DNA of 64,000 bases from assembly GCF_009796285.1 (NCBI RefSeq), contig NZ_CP047020.1, positions 1,550,001-1,614,000 of the forward strand, in the 5' to 3' direction. The position numbers and the translations under genes are program-made. Numbering within the stretch: position 1 is the first letter of the stretch; each line of letters opens with the position of its first letter. The notes below the pieces were generated by a model. It was given only the letters and a program-made list of their open reading frames with translations. It searched no databases and was not told the origin of the DNA. Below are positions 45,171 through 54,368 of the stretch, piece by piece. Source of the stretch: Streptomyces broussonetiae. Its GTDB lineage: Bacteria > Actinomycetota > Actinomycetes > Streptomycetales > Streptomycetaceae.

Positions 45171-46403
45171 ATGACCTACGCGCGGACCACCCAGATCGGA
45201 ATCCCGACAATGGACTGTGTCCCTGATTTTCCGAGTTCCGCGGACACCGCGGGCGAACTGCACACGCGACTGGGCGAACTGCGGCGCCAGGAATCGCTCC
45301 CCCGGGTGCGGCTCCCGGACGGCCGGCAGGCTTGGCTGGTGACCCGGCACGAGGACGTCCGGACGGTCCTGAACGACCGGAGGTTCACCCGGGACGTCAT
45401 GGGTGTGCGTGCCCGGCAGTCCGGCGCGGACCCGGGTGGCGCACGGTCGGTGAACATGGACGGGCGCCCCCACAGCGAGCTACGCAGCCTGGTGGCCAAG
45501 GCGTTCACCGTCCGGCGGATCGAAGCCATGACGCCGCGCGTCCAGGCGTGGACCGACGACCTGATCGACGCCATGGAACGGGAGGGCCCGCCGGCGGACC
45601 TCGTCGCCCACCTGGCCGTTCCCCTGCCCGCCATCGCCATCTGCGAGTTGCTCGGCTTCCCGGTCGAGGACCGCGACGCGCTGAGCGGCTGGTGCGAGCG
45701 CATCACCGCGGTCGGTGACGGCGCTCCCGACCCGACGGCGTGGCTCGAACTGACCAAGTACATCGAGCACTTGGTGCCGGTCAAGCGCGCGGCGCTGGGC
45801 GACGGGCCCGCACCGGACGCGGACATCCTGACCAGCCTGGTCCATGCCCACGACAGCGCGAACGCGCTGACGATGGAGGAACTGCTCTCGCTCGCCGTCG
45901 TCGTTCTCGCGGGCGGCCTGGAGACGACCCAGACCGCGATCAGTGCCGGGATGCTGCGACTGTTCCGCAACCCGGACCAGTTGGACAAACTGCGCGCCGA
46001 TCCGGACCTCGTCACCGGCGCCGTCGAGGAGCTGCTGCGCTACCAGCCGGTCATCGACGTCAACCGGCCGCAGATAGCCACCGAGGCCGTGCGGCTGGGA
46101 GATCAGCAGATCGGTGAGGGAGATCTGGTCCAGATATCGATCAATGCGGCCAACCGCGACGCGGCGGCCTTTCCCGACAGCGAGCGGTTCGACGTCGCAC
46201 GCGGGCCGAACCCGCATCTCGCGTTCGGCTATGGGGCGCACCACTGCCTGGGGGCGGCCCTGGCACGGCTTGAACTCAGGACGGCGTTCTCGACGCTCCT
46301 GCGGCGGCTCCCGAACCTGCGGATCGCCGCGCCACCGGAGAGTCTGAGCTGGCGGGGCGGGCACGTCACGCTTCGCCTCGAAGAGCTGCCGGTCGCCTGG
46401 TAG
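45171..46403 (+). CDS. Cytochrome P450 (tailoring), copy 4
   Basis: A 410-residue P450. The I-helix is VVVLAGGLETTQTAIS, the ExxR is VEELLRYQPVI, and the heme loop is LAFGYGAHHCLGAALARLEL. All functional residues are present. The start is uncertain: ATG 45,171 (MTYARTTQIGIP) or ATG 45,210 (MDCVPDFPSS); neither has a strong ribosome site. It opens a forward run of closely packed genes (P450, FAH-like, UbiA, cyclase, epoxidase, dioxygenase), so it probably acts on the terpenoid skeleton soon after cyclisation. Confidence 0.92.
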   Translation: MTYARTTQIGIPTMDCVPDFPSSADTAGELHTRLGELRRQESLPRVRLPDGRQAWLVTRHEDVRTVLNDRRFTRDVMGVRARQSGADPGGARSVNMDGRPHSELRSLVAKAFTVRRIEAMTPRVQAWTDDLIDAMEREGPPADLVAHLAVPLPAIAICELLGFPVEDRDALSGWCERITAVGDGAPDPTAWLELTKYIEHLVPVKRAALGDGPAPDADILTSLVHAHDSANALTMEELLSLAVVVLAGGLETTQTAISAGMLRLFRNPDQLDKLRADPDLVTGAVEELLRYQPVIDVNRPQIATEAVRLGDQQIGEGDLVQISINAANRDAAAFPDSERFDVARGPNPHLAFGYGAHHCLGAALARLELRTAFSTLLRRLPNLRIAAPPESLSWRGGHVTLRLEELPVAW

Positions 46404-46421
46404 GACCCACCGTCTGCACTG

Positions 46422-47327
46422 GTGAACGGGAGCACACAGGTGTTGATTTGCAGATTCGTCGACCATGGCCGGAGCGGATTCGGGCGCGTCGAGCACGACG
46501 GGAACGGTGAACTCGTCGTGCCCGTACGGTACGACGGCCCCGGCCGCGGCTGGGTCGACCGCGTCGGCCGGGCGCGTCCGCTCGGCGAGGTCACACTGCT
46601 GCCGCCCGCCGAGCCCAGCAAGATCGCCTGTGTCGCGCTCAACTACGCGGCGGACGGGACAGCGGCCGGCGACCACAGGCGCCCGGCTGACCCAGCCTCC
46701 TGCGCCGTCGTGCTGAAGCCGCCGTCGACCCTGGTCGGCCACGGGGCCCCGGTGGGCCACCCGGGAGCTGCCTGGGAGTTGAGGCACGAGGCCGAACTGG
46801 CGGTGGTGATCGGGGTGGCCTGCAAGAACGTCCCGCCGGAGCGCGCGGCCGAGGTCGTGGCCGGATACACGTGCGCGAACGACCTCACCGGGTACGCGCG
46901 CCGAGCCCCGGAGGCCCCGACCGGTCACCCGCCCGTCTGGGCGAAGCACTTCGACGGCTTCACCCCGCTGGGCCCGTGGATGGCCACCGACCTGGACCCG
47001 GCGGACCTGCGGATCACCTGCCGGGTGAACGGCGAGACCAGACAGGACGGCGGCACCCGCGGCCTGATCACACCCGTGAACGAGGTCGTCGCGGTGGTGA
47101 GTCGGCACATGTCACTGCTCCCCGGCGACGTGATCCTCACCGGCACCCCCGGGGGCTCGGGGCCGCTGTCGGTGGGCGATCGGGTCGAGGTGTCCATAGC
47201 GGGGATCGGCACCCTGCGCAACACCGTCGGCACGGTGCCCGACCGGCCGTGGGCCCCCGACGGGACCGGGAACGGCGGTGCGGCGCTCAGCGGCGCCACC
47301 CACCGTCCCTCCGGAAGGGGCGCCTGA
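46422..47327 (+). CDS. Fumarylacetoacetate hydrolase (FAH)-family protein
   Basis: A 301-residue protein. The C-terminal FAH fold has the metal-binding acids in LRHEAELAVVIG and CANDLTGYARR, and the KHFDGFTPLGPWM loop. Members are metal-dependent hydrolases, decarboxylases or isomerases acting on alpha-keto acids and related carbonyl compounds. Here it is encoded one base before a UbiA-type prenyltransferase. If the terpenoid carries a pyruvate-like unit, as I recall for phenalinolactone, this enzyme could process that keto-acid moiety. The reaction is not determined. Confidence 0.88.
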   Translation: MNGSTQVLICRFVDHGRSGFGRVEHDGNGELVVPVRYDGPGRGWVDRVGRARPLGEVTLLPPAEPSKIACVALNYAADGTAAGDHRRPADPASCAVVLKPPSTLVGHGAPVGHPGAAWELRHEAELAVVIGVACKNVPPERAAEVVAGYTCANDLTGYARRAPEAPTGHPPVWAKHFDGFTPLGPWMATDLDPADLRITCRVNGETRQDGGTRGLITPVNEVVAVVSRHMSLLPGDVILTGTPGGSGPLSVGDRVEVSIAGIGTLRNTVGTVPDRPWAPDGTGNGGAALSGATHRPSGRGA

Positions 47328-47328
47328 C

Positions 47329-48345
47329 GTGCGCGGGCGCCGACTCGGCAGAGCGCTCACCGCCCACGTGCGGACGTGGCGGCCGTACACCCTCTGGTAC
47401 GTCGGCCTGGTCGGCCTGGCCGGACACGCCATCGCCGCCGGCCGGCACGGCGCCGCTCAGCTGGCGGCGGCATGGGCGGTGCCCACCTTGATCTGGGTCG
47501 CGGCGCACTACCTCGGCGACTACCTCGACCGCGAACTCGATGCGATCAGCAAACCGCAGCGGCCCATCCCCGCGGGGCTGATCCGCCCCCGCACGGCGGT
47601 CTGGTGCGGCACGGTCCTGGCCACGGCCGCCGCCGTGACGGCGGCCGTCGTCAACTACCGGAGCCTCATCGTGGCCGTCGCCGGGATCGGCGGGGCGATG
47701 GCCTACAACGGCTTGTTCAAGGCCAAGGGACTGCTGGGCAACCTCGTCCGCGGATCGTTGACCGGCGCAGCGCTCGTGTTCGGGGCGATGACGGCCTCGG
47801 CGTATCCGCCGGTCAAGGTGCTCGTCTTCGTGCCGGTGTTCTGGGCGCACGACGCCGCGTCCAATCTGGTCGGGACCCTGCGCGACGTCTCCGGTGACCG
47901 CGCGGGCGGCTATGCCACCTTCGCGGTCCGGCACGGGCTCAGGACGGCCGTCCGGACGGCGGTGGCGCTCTACGCACTCGCCGTGTCCGCGGCCGTGGTG
48001 GGGATCCTCACCATGCCGGGCGGCCGGGCGGGCGGCCTCGTGATGCTCCTGGTCGCGGCGGCCCTGGGCGGCGGCGCCTTCGGCCTGCTGTACGCGTCCG
48101 GACCCGAGCCCTCGGCACGGCTCGCCCTGCGTTCGCACGAGGTCCTGGTCGTCGAGCGGATGGTGCTCGCGGCCGCGCTGCTGGTGCCGGGCTTCGGGGG
48201 CCTCATCGTGATCGCGGTCCTGGTCCCGCTGCTCGCCGTCACGTTCGGCACCCAGCAGGCCATGCGTTCCCGGTACGAATTCCCGCGCGGTGCCACCGCG
48301 CACCCTGACGAGGACGCGGCCACCGCGCCGGCGCCGCTTTCCTGA
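47329..48345 (+). CDS. UbiA-superfamily membrane prenyltransferase or terpene cyclase
   Basis: A 338-residue integral membrane protein with about eight hydrophobic helices. The first Asp-rich motif is HYLGDYLDRELDAISKPQRP (an NDxxDxxxD variant with Gly for Asn). The second is LRDVSGDRAGGYATFAVRHG (DxxxD). Both diphosphate-Mg sites are therefore present. It would take GGPP and either prenylate a small nucleophile or cyclise. Immediate neighbours are the FAH-like gene (gap of one base) and the cyclase-like gene, suggesting consecutive steps. GTG 47,329 has no clear ribosome site, consistent with coupling. Confidence 0.9.
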   Translation: MRGRRLGRALTAHVRTWRPYTLWYVGLVGLAGHAIAAGRHGAAQLAAAWAVPTLIWVAAHYLGDYLDRELDAISKPQRPIPAGLIRPRTAVWCGTVLATAAAVTAAVVNYRSLIVAVAGIGGAMAYNGLFKAKGLLGNLVRGSLTGAALVFGAMTASAYPPVKVLVFVPVFWAHDAASNLVGTLRDVSGDRAGGYATFAVRHGLRTAVRTAVALYALAVSAAVVGILTMPGGRAGGLVMLLVAAALGGGAFGLLYASGPEPSARLALRSHEVLVVERMVLAAALLVPGFGGLIVIAVLVPLLAVTFGTQQAMRSRYEFPRGATAHPDEDAATAPAPLS

Positions 48346-48360
48346 GGAGGACCGTTCGCT

Positions 48361-50076
48361 GTGTGCTCAGATGTGGACAGCCGGGTCGAGGCATCGATCG
48401 CACGCGCCGCGGAGGCGCTGTTCGCGACGCAGCGTCCGGAGGGTTCCTGGCCGAACCACCGCCCCACTGCCGTCCTGGGGACCGCCGGCGCGATCGTCGC
48501 CCTGCGCCTCGCCGACTCCGCGCGCTCGCGCGACCTGATCGAGCGGGGAACCGCCTGGCTGGTGTCCGCCCAGAACGCTGACGGCGGCTGGGGCGGCGTG
48601 CCTGGCGCCGCGTCACAGCTGGTGCCCACCGTGGTGACGGCATCCGCCCTGAGGCTGGTGGCTCCGCAGCCGACCGAGGAGCCTACGCGGCGCGCTCTGG
48701 AGCTGCTCGAATCGCTCGGCGGCGTGGAGGCGCTCGCCGACCCCGGGATGGTCCACATGGCCACGACGTTCCTCGTGCTGGCGGGCCTGCGGGACATGCG
48801 CGGCTCCCGGCGCATCCCGCTGGAGTTGCTGCTGCTGCCCCGGCGGATCTGGCGGCCCCGGCTGTCCTTCCGGCTCGCGCCGATGGTGGCCATGGCCTTC
48901 ATCCAAGCCCGTCACAGCCCCCCTAAGGGGGCCGGACGGCTGCTGCACCGGCTGGCCCGACCGACCGCGCTCCGCCTGCTCCGGGAGGTGGAACGCGGGG
49001 AGAACGACCGCGGCGGGTACGGCGGCGACAACTGGCTCGCCGCGGTGGTGTGCATCGGCCTGTGCCTCGCCGAGGCCCCGCAAGGCATGATCTCCGACAC
49101 CGTCGACTACCTCCGGTCGAACGTGGCGCCCGACGGCTCCTGGCACATCATGCAGGGGCTCGACCTGATCGGCGGGTCCTACGTCGCCCGCGGCCTGGCG
49201 GACGCCGGCTACACCGACGACCCGCGGTTGGTCCGGGCTCGGCAGTGGCTGCGCGGGTGCCAGCAGGACCGGGCGTTCCCCATCTACGGCGCGCCGCCCG
49301 GCGGATGGGGGTGGGAAGGCCCCCGCGGGTGGCCGAACTTCCTGGACAGCGCCAACGTGCTGGCCGCGCTCACGCCCGCCGGCGACGCGGAGCCCGGGGC
49401 ACAACTGCGGCGCGGCCTGGACTGGCTGATGTCGCGACAGGACGGCAGGGGCTCGTGGGGGACCTTCGTCCCGGACACCACACTCTCCAACGACGGCCCC
49501 TGCCCCGCCACGACGGCGCAGTGCGTCGAAGCGCTGCTCGACGGCGGCCTGCCCCGCACCGACCCCAGGATCGTCAAAGCCCTGGACTGGCTCCCCACCG
49601 GCCAACGCCCGGACGGCACCTACGAGGGCCTGTGGTACCGAGGCCTCACCTCGGCGACCGCCACGGCGCTCGTCGCCTTCGCACGCGGCGGAGCGGGCGA
49701 CGCCCCGGCCGCCCGGCGCGCCCGCGAGGCCCTCCTGAACGCCCAGTTGGCCGACGGTTCATGGGGGCCGGGCGAGACCGGCACGCCCGGCGACGATCCG
49801 TCGCGGGGCACCGTCGAGGAGACCGCCTGGGCGCTGCGCGGCCTGCTCGCCGCCGGTCTGCCGGCCGAGGACGAACGGCTCCGGCGGGCGGCGGAATGGA
49901 TCATGTCCGCGCAACGGGACGACGGCCTGTGGGAGGCGAGCCCGGTGTGCCTGCACATCCGGCGTCTCGCCTACTACGTGGACGGCCTGATCGGGAACGG
50001 CCTGGCGCTCAGGGCGTTGGGCGCCTATCGGAGCGCGCTCACCGCCCGCCCGGTGGCGGAGCGGGAGGCTTCGTGA
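48361..50076 (+). CDS. Squalene-hopene-cyclase-like terpene cyclase with degenerate DXDD
   Basis: A 571-residue protein of two alpha-barrel halves with at least six QW-type repeats (QRPEGSW, QNADGGW, QDGRGSW, QRPDGTY, QLADGSW, QRDDGLW). Where squalene-hopene cyclases have DVDDTA, this protein has WPNFLDSANVLAAL (residues 324-337), leaving one Asp (329). Class II cyclases that protonate alkenes need DXDD, while oxidosqualene cyclases that open epoxides use a single Asp. With an FAD epoxidase-like gene overlapping its 3' end (GTGA), an epoxide-initiated cyclisation of a C20 chain is the best inference. It is shorter than SHC (about 630). The start is GTG 48,361 after GAGGAGG. Confidence 0.88.
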   Translation: MCSDVDSRVEASIARAAEALFATQRPEGSWPNHRPTAVLGTAGAIVALRLADSARSRDLIERGTAWLVSAQNADGGWGGVPGAASQLVPTVVTASALRLVAPQPTEEPTRRALELLESLGGVEALADPGMVHMATTFLVLAGLRDMRGSRRIPLELLLLPRRIWRPRLSFRLAPMVAMAFIQARHSPPKGAGRLLHRLARPTALRLLREVERGENDRGGYGGDNWLAAVVCIGLCLAEAPQGMISDTVDYLRSNVAPDGSWHIMQGLDLIGGSYVARGLADAGYTDDPRLVRARQWLRGCQQDRAFPIYGAPPGGWGWEGPRGWPNFLDSANVLAALTPAGDAEPGAQLRRGLDWLMSRQDGRGSWGTFVPDTTLSNDGPCPATTAQCVEALLDGGLPRTDPRIVKALDWLPTGQRPDGTYEGLWYRGLTSATATALVAFARGGAGDAPAARRAREALLNAQLADGSWGPGETGTPGDDPSRGTVEETAWALRGLLAAGLPAEDERLRRAAEWIMSAQRDDGLWEASPVCLHIRRLAYYVDGLIGNGLALRALGAYRSALTARPVAEREAS

Positions 50077-51434
50077 CGACCGATCACGGTACGGACCACC
50101 GGGTGGACACCGACGTGGTCGTCTGCGGCGCCGGGGTCGCCGGGCTGGCGGCGGCCTGCGCCCTCGGCCGCCTGGGCCTGGAGGTGACCCTCCTGGACAA
50201 GCGGCCGAGCCAGCCCCCGCTCTGGAAGGGCGAGGTCCTCCAGCCCGGTTCCCTGGACTCCCTGCACGCGTGGGACGTGCTCGGCCGCCTTGAGGCCAGA
50301 CGGGCGGTTCGCCTGAACCGGCTCGTCGCCCGCACCGCCGGCGGGCAGGAGCTGATGGCCATGGACTTCGCGGTGCTCGGCTGCGAACGGCCCTGGATGC
50401 TCGCCCACGACTACTCGACAATCCTGGAGTGCATGGCCGAGTCGCTCGGCCCAAGGGTACGTCTGCACCGTGGCGTCCTGGTCAAGGACCTCAGCAGGGA
50501 CGCGGAGGGCAGGATCCGCGGGGTGCGTGCCGTGACGGACGGCACGGCCCTCGACATCCGGGCAGGCCTCGTCGTGGCGGCCGACGGCATGTCCTCGCGT
50601 CTGCGCAAGCTCGCGGGCATCGACGCCGGACCCGTCGCCTACGACCACCGGCTGCTCTCGTTCGAACTGCCCGGCACCCTGCCGGTGGACGACGAGGTCT
50701 CCGCCCATGCCACGGACCGCGGCCTGGTCATGGTCTACCCGCTGCCGGACGCGCGGATCCGGGTCTATGTCCAGGTGAGGACGGACGAACTCCGCAGGGC
50801 GACCCCGGCCGAGCTGCGGCGATGGTGCGAGCGGCTGCTCGGCCAGGTGCCCGCGCTGGCTCCGATCGCCAAGCTGCTCGAAGGGAACCTGGAACGCCAC
50901 CAACTGATCCCGGTCTGGTGCTACCGCGCCCCGTCGCTCGTCCGGCCCGGCATCGTCCTGCTCGGGGAGGCGGCACACGTCGTCCACCCGCTGGCGGCCC
51001 AGGGAATGAACACCTCGATCGGCGACGCCGAGGCCCTCGCGGCCCGGCTCGCGGCCGTCGATCTCGCCGACGGCGCCGCCGTCGACGGTGCGCTGCGCGG
51101 CTACGAGAACGATCGGATGAGCAAGATCCGGGCCGTGCACACCATGAGCCACAACGCGGCGCGCATGATGACCAGCACCTCACTCGGCGGCAGGGTCCTG
51201 GGCCGGCGGCTCATGCGGGGAACCGCCAGGAGCAGCCGTCTGAACTATCTGACGACGTACAACATGTCGGGCTTCGGCATGCGCCCGCTCGGCAGGATCG
51301 ACCGGCTCGTCCAGTTGGGAGTCCTGCCCGACCTGCGCGCGCGGTCGTTCACCGCGCCACCGGTTCCAGGGCGCCTGGCCGGGAGCGCACCACAGGTACG
51401 TCGAGAAAGCCGAGACAACGGAGAGAAGAGCTGA
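50073..51434 (+). CDS. FAD-dependent monooxygenase (probable terpene epoxidase)
   Basis: A 453-residue flavoprotein of the PHBH/squalene-epoxidase-like group. The N-terminal Rossmann fingerprint is [20 protein letters not shown], and the second FAD motif is [19 protein letters not shown] (GD normally, GE here). [17 protein letters not shown] is the DG-motif region. The stop of the cyclase gene overlaps its GTG start. Pairing with the cyclase suggests it epoxidises the terminal double bond of the geranylgeranyl chain before cyclisation. An aromatic hydroxylase is less likely, since no aromatic intermediate is made besides the pyrrole. Confidence 0.9.
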   Translation: MTTDHGTDHRVDTDVVVCGAGVAGLAAACALGRLGLEVTLLDKRPSQPPLWKGEVLQPGSLDSLHAWDVLGRLEARRAVRLNRLVARTAGGQELMAMDFAVLGCERPWMLAHDYSTILECMAESLGPRVRLHRGVLVKDLSRDAEGRIRGVRAVTDGTALDIRAGLVVAADGMSSRLRKLAGIDAGPVAYDHRLLSFELPGTLPVDDEVSAHATDRGLVMVYPLPDARIRVYVQVRTDELRRATPAELRRWCERLLGQVPALAPIAKLLEGNLERHQLIPVWCYRAPSLVRPGIVLLGEAAHVVHPLAAQGMNTSIGDAEALAARLAAVDLADGAAVDGALRGYENDRMSKIRAVHTMSHNAARMMTSTSLGGRVLGRRLMRGTARSSRLNYLTTYNMSGFGMRPLGRIDRLVQLGVLPDLRARSFTAPPVPGRLAGSAPQVRRESRDNGEKS

Positions 51435-51436
51435 GA

Positions 51437-52303
51437 ATGTCAGACGCCCTCACGACGGCCTTCGATGTCCGACCGCTCACCAGTGCTCTGGGAGCCGAGA
51501 TCCGCGGCGTGCGGCTGGAGGAGATCACCGACGCGGAGTTCGCGGAGCTGCACCGGCTGCTGCTGAAGTACCTGGTGATCTTCATCCCAGGGCAGGAGAA
51601 CTGGTCGGCGGAGTCGCGCATCGCCTTCGGCCGCAGGTTCGGCGCGCTGGAAGAACACGCCTACCTGCCCCACCTGGACGGGCATCCGCAGATCCAGGTC
51701 ATCGACTCGGAGCAGAACGGCAAGATTCCGATCTGGCACACCGACATGACCTACACCTCGAATCCGCCCATCGGAAGCATCCTGCAGATCGTCGACGGCC
51801 CGCCGCAGGGCGGCGACACGATGTGGTCGAACCAGTACCTGGCGTACGAGGGGCTGTCCGCGCCGCTGCGCGACCTGCTCGACGGCCTCACCGCCATCCA
51901 CGCCATCCATATTCCGGGGCTGGACAGCAGGGCCGAGCACCCCGTCGTACGCGTCCACCCGGAGACGGGCCGCCGGGCACTGTTCGTCAATCGGGCCCAC
52001 ACCTCGCACATCGCTCAGCTGAGCCGGAACGAGAGCGACTCGCTCCTGCAGTACCTCCACGGCTTCGCCACCTCCCCGGAGTTCACCTGCCGCCACCACT
52101 GGAAGCCGGGCGACGTGGCGATCTGGGACAACAGGGTCACGCAGCACTACGCGGTCGACGACTACGCCGAACGACGCTGGGGCCTGCGCGTCGTGGTGCT
52201 CGGCGACACCCCCGCCGGCAGCGAGCCCCGGTGGGACCACTACCGGCCCGTGCCCGACCAGCGCTACGCACCGGACTGGGTGAACGCGAAGGAAGCGTAC
52301 TGA
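51437..52303 (+). CDS. Fe(II)/2-oxoglutarate-dependent dioxygenase (TauD/TfdA family)
   Basis: A 288-residue dioxygenase. The iron-binding HxD is in [18 protein letters not shown], the distal His in [13 protein letters not shown], and the 2-oxoglutarate Arg in [16 protein letters not shown] 51,437 lies two bases after the epoxidase stop, with GAGAGAAGAG upstream. From memory, a dioxygenase of this class takes part in forming the oxidised butyrolactone of phenalinolactone. That role is transferred by analogy and is not visible in the sequence. Confidence 0.92.
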   Translation: MSDALTTAFDVRPLTSALGAEIRGVRLEEITDAEFAELHRLLLKYLVIFIPGQENWSAESRIAFGRRFGALEEHAYLPHLDGHPQIQVIDSEQNGKIPIWHTDMTYTSNPPIGSILQIVDGPPQGGDTMWSNQYLAYEGLSAPLRDLLDGLTAIHAIHIPGLDSRAEHPVVRVHPETGRRALFVNRAHTSHIAQLSRNESDSLLQYLHGFATSPEFTCRHHWKPGDVAIWDNRVTQHYAVDDYAERRWGLRVVVLGDTPAGSEPRWDHYRPVPDQRYAPDWVNAKEAY

Positions 52304-52377
52304 TCGCCTCGACCGAGGGAGCACCACCGAGAAAGCAGCGCAGACCGCTGCGACGACAAGGTGAGGAAGCATTGAGC

Positions 52378-53235
52378 ATGGCGAACACCGGCCCCACGAC
52401 GCACACCCTGGACGTGCCGGGGGCACGTCTGTGCTACGAGATCCGCGGCTCCGGCCCGTTGCTCCTGATGATCGGCTCGCCCATGGGCAGCAGGGGGTTC
52501 ACGGCACTCGCGGCACTGCTCGGCGCGGAATTCACCGTCGTGACCTACGATCCCCGCGGCATCCTGCGCAGCACCCTTGCCGATCCGAGCCAGGAGGCGA
52601 CGCCCGAACTCATCGCGGATGACGTCCAGCGGCTGGTGTCCGCCCTCGGCACCGGGCCGGCGCACGTGTTCGGCAACAGCGGCGGAGCCACCACCGGCCT
52701 CGCCCTGGCCACCCGGCATCCGGAGGCCGTGCGCACCCTGGTGGCCCATGAACCGCCGGTGACCGAGCTGCTGTCCGACGCGCAGCAGGTACGCGCCGCG
52801 GTCGATGACCTCTGCCGGGACTACGCGGCCGGCCACCGGGACACGGCGTTGCGGAAGTACACGGCTCTGACCGGTATCGGCTTCGCCCCGCCGCGCCCCG
52901 CCGGGCAGGCGCCGGCCCCCGAGTCGTACACCGCGCCGCCGGAGGTGCGGGCCATCCTGGACCGGTTCTTCGGATACATCCTCCAGCCCACCACGCGGTA
53001 CCGTCCCGACCTCGACGCCCTCCGCGCAGCGTCCGTCCCGATCGTGGTCGCGGGTGGGACGACGTCCCGGGGGCAGCTCTACCACCGGACCGCGGCGGCG
53101 CTCGCCGACCTGCTCGACACCCCCTTGGAAGCCTTCCCCGCGGGGCACACCGGCTTCCAGGAGCAACCGGAGCCGTTCGCCAATCTGCTGCGCGAAACGT
53201 TCAGCAGGGTGCGGACCGGGCCGCACCCGCACTGA
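52378..53235 (+). CDS. Alpha/beta hydrolase-fold protein (possible CloN7-like pyrrole acyltransferase)
   Basis: A 285-residue cytoplasmic alpha/beta hydrolase. The oxyanion region is LLLMIGSPMGSRGF, the nucleophile elbow is HVFGNSGGATTGLAL with Ser present, and the acid and His are in the C-terminal part (VVAGGTTSRGQL, FPAGHTGFQEQP). In clorobiocin-type pathways CloN7, an enzyme of this fold, transfers the pyrrole acyl group from ACP to the final acceptor. The rest of the pyrrole set here lacks such a gene, so this is the best candidate. ATG 52,378 follows GAGGAAG. An unrelated esterase is the alternative. Confidence 0.82.
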   Translation: MANTGPTTHTLDVPGARLCYEIRGSGPLLLMIGSPMGSRGFTALAALLGAEFTVVTYDPRGILRSTLADPSQEATPELIADDVQRLVSALGTGPAHVFGNSGGATTGLALATRHPEAVRTLVAHEPPVTELLSDAQQVRAAVDDLCRDYAAGHRDTALRKYTALTGIGFAPPRPAGQAPAPESYTAPPEVRAILDRFFGYILQPTTRYRPDLDALRAASVPIVVAGGTTSRGQLYHRTAAALADLLDTPLEAFPAGHTGFQEQPEPFANLLRETFSRVRTGPHPH

Positions 53236-53444
53236 TCGCACAGCACGGCGAACCGTGCGCACAAGGCGGTCGCCCGAAAAGAATCGCGCCCGTCCCACAG
53301 CTGTCCGACAGCGGGGGCCGGCAACTCTCAGGAGCGCATCGCTCAGGCCGGCTTCAGGGACGTCGCCGACACTCCTGCGCGAGCGCCGAGCGGACCGGAT
53401 CGACCGGATCGACCGGACACACATCACACCGGAGGTGGAGTGAA

Positions 53445-54368
53445 ATGGACCAGATCTTCCAGGCCAGCCGTCAGTGGGAGCGGATACAGAACCGCTGGAT
53501 CACCGAGGACGCTGCCGTCGACCTGACGAATCTCAAGTCCGACCCGAGGAACTTCAAACTGTCCCTCTGGGACCCGACGACAAACGGCGTCCGGTACCTG
53601 AAGGCACTGACCTACCACCTCGGCATGCACCTGAGCCCCGAGGAGTGGGCAAGGATCAAGCGAACCCCCAACCGGGAGATCGGCGACCCGATCACCGTGC
53701 GGTGCGAGGGCGAGTCGCTGTGCATGGACTACCTGCAGGCGACGTTCGAACTCGGCTTCATCGAGGGCGGGATCGACATGAGCGGAGCCCGGGTACTGGA
53801 GATCGGAGCCGGCTACGGGCGCACCTGCCACATGATCATGTCCAACCACGACATCTCCGGCTACAGCATCGTCGACCTGAAGAACACGCTGGAGCTGAGC
53901 AAGGCCTACCTGCGCCGGACTCTCGACGACGCCCGCTTCAAGCTGATCGAGTTCATCCCGGTCGACAGCCTGGAGGGCGGCGCCCTCAAGTCCGAGCGCT
54001 TCGAGCTGTGCATCAACATCCACTCGATGACCGAGATGAGCCCGGACACCGTGAGCGCCTATCTCGGCCTGATCGACGAAACCTGCTCCGCCTTCTACGT
54101 GAAGAATCCGGTGGGCAAGTACATCGATCAGAGCCTGGACGGCTATCTGCAGGGCCAGGAGGCCGTGCAGATGGCACTGGAGAACGGCCCCCTCAGGCAG
54201 TTGGTGGACATCCATGACAGCCAGGCGGTGCAGGCAGCGGTACCCGCCTTCATCAACGGCTACCGGCCGGGCGATGCCTGGGACTGCGTCAGCGACAGCC
54301 GCGCCCTTCCATGGAGCTACCTCTGGCAGGCTCTCTACAGGAAGCCTCGTACGGCTCCGGTCCGGTGA
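53445..54368 (+). CDS. Sugar O-methyltransferase (NanM-like)
   Basis: A 307-residue methyltransferase of the putative sugar O-methyltransferase family named for NanM of nanchangmycin. The SAM motif is ARVLEIGAGYGRTCHMIMSN, later blocks are FELCINIHSMTEMSPDTVSA and AFYVKNPVGKY. NanM-type enzymes methylate the 4-OH of rhodinose-like sugars, so 4-O-methylation of the L-trideoxysugar is expected. ATG 53,445 has the strongest ribosome site of the cluster (GGAGGTGGAGTG). Its stop overlaps the thymidylyltransferase start (GTGA), coupling it to sugar biosynthesis. Confidence 0.87.
   Translation: MDQIFQASRQWERIQNRWITEDAAVDLTNLKSDPRNFKLSLWDPTTNGVRYLKALTYHLGMHLSPEEWARIKRTPNREIGDPITVRCEGESLCMDYLQATFELGFIEGGIDMSGARVLEIGAGYGRTCHMIMSNHDISGYSIVDLKNTLELSKAYLRRTLDDARFKLIEFIPVDSLEGGALKSERFELCINIHSMTEMSPDTVSAYLGLIDETCSAFYVKNPVGKYIDQSLDGYLQGQEAVQMALENGPLRQLVDIHDSQAVQAAVPAFINGYRPGDAWDCVSDSRALPWSYLWQALYRKPRTAPVR

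Noticed and set aside
47329..48345. Menaquinone or ubiquinone prenyltransferase (MenA/UbiA)
   Set aside because: No quinone genes are nearby, and the gene is embedded between the FAH-like and cyclase genes of the terpenoid block.
48361..50076. Hopanoid biosynthesis locus
   Set aside because: The cyclase resembles SHC, but DXDD is degenerate and no squalene synthase or other hopanoid genes accompany it. The radical-SAM gene belongs to the pyrrole set rather than being HpnH or HpnJ.
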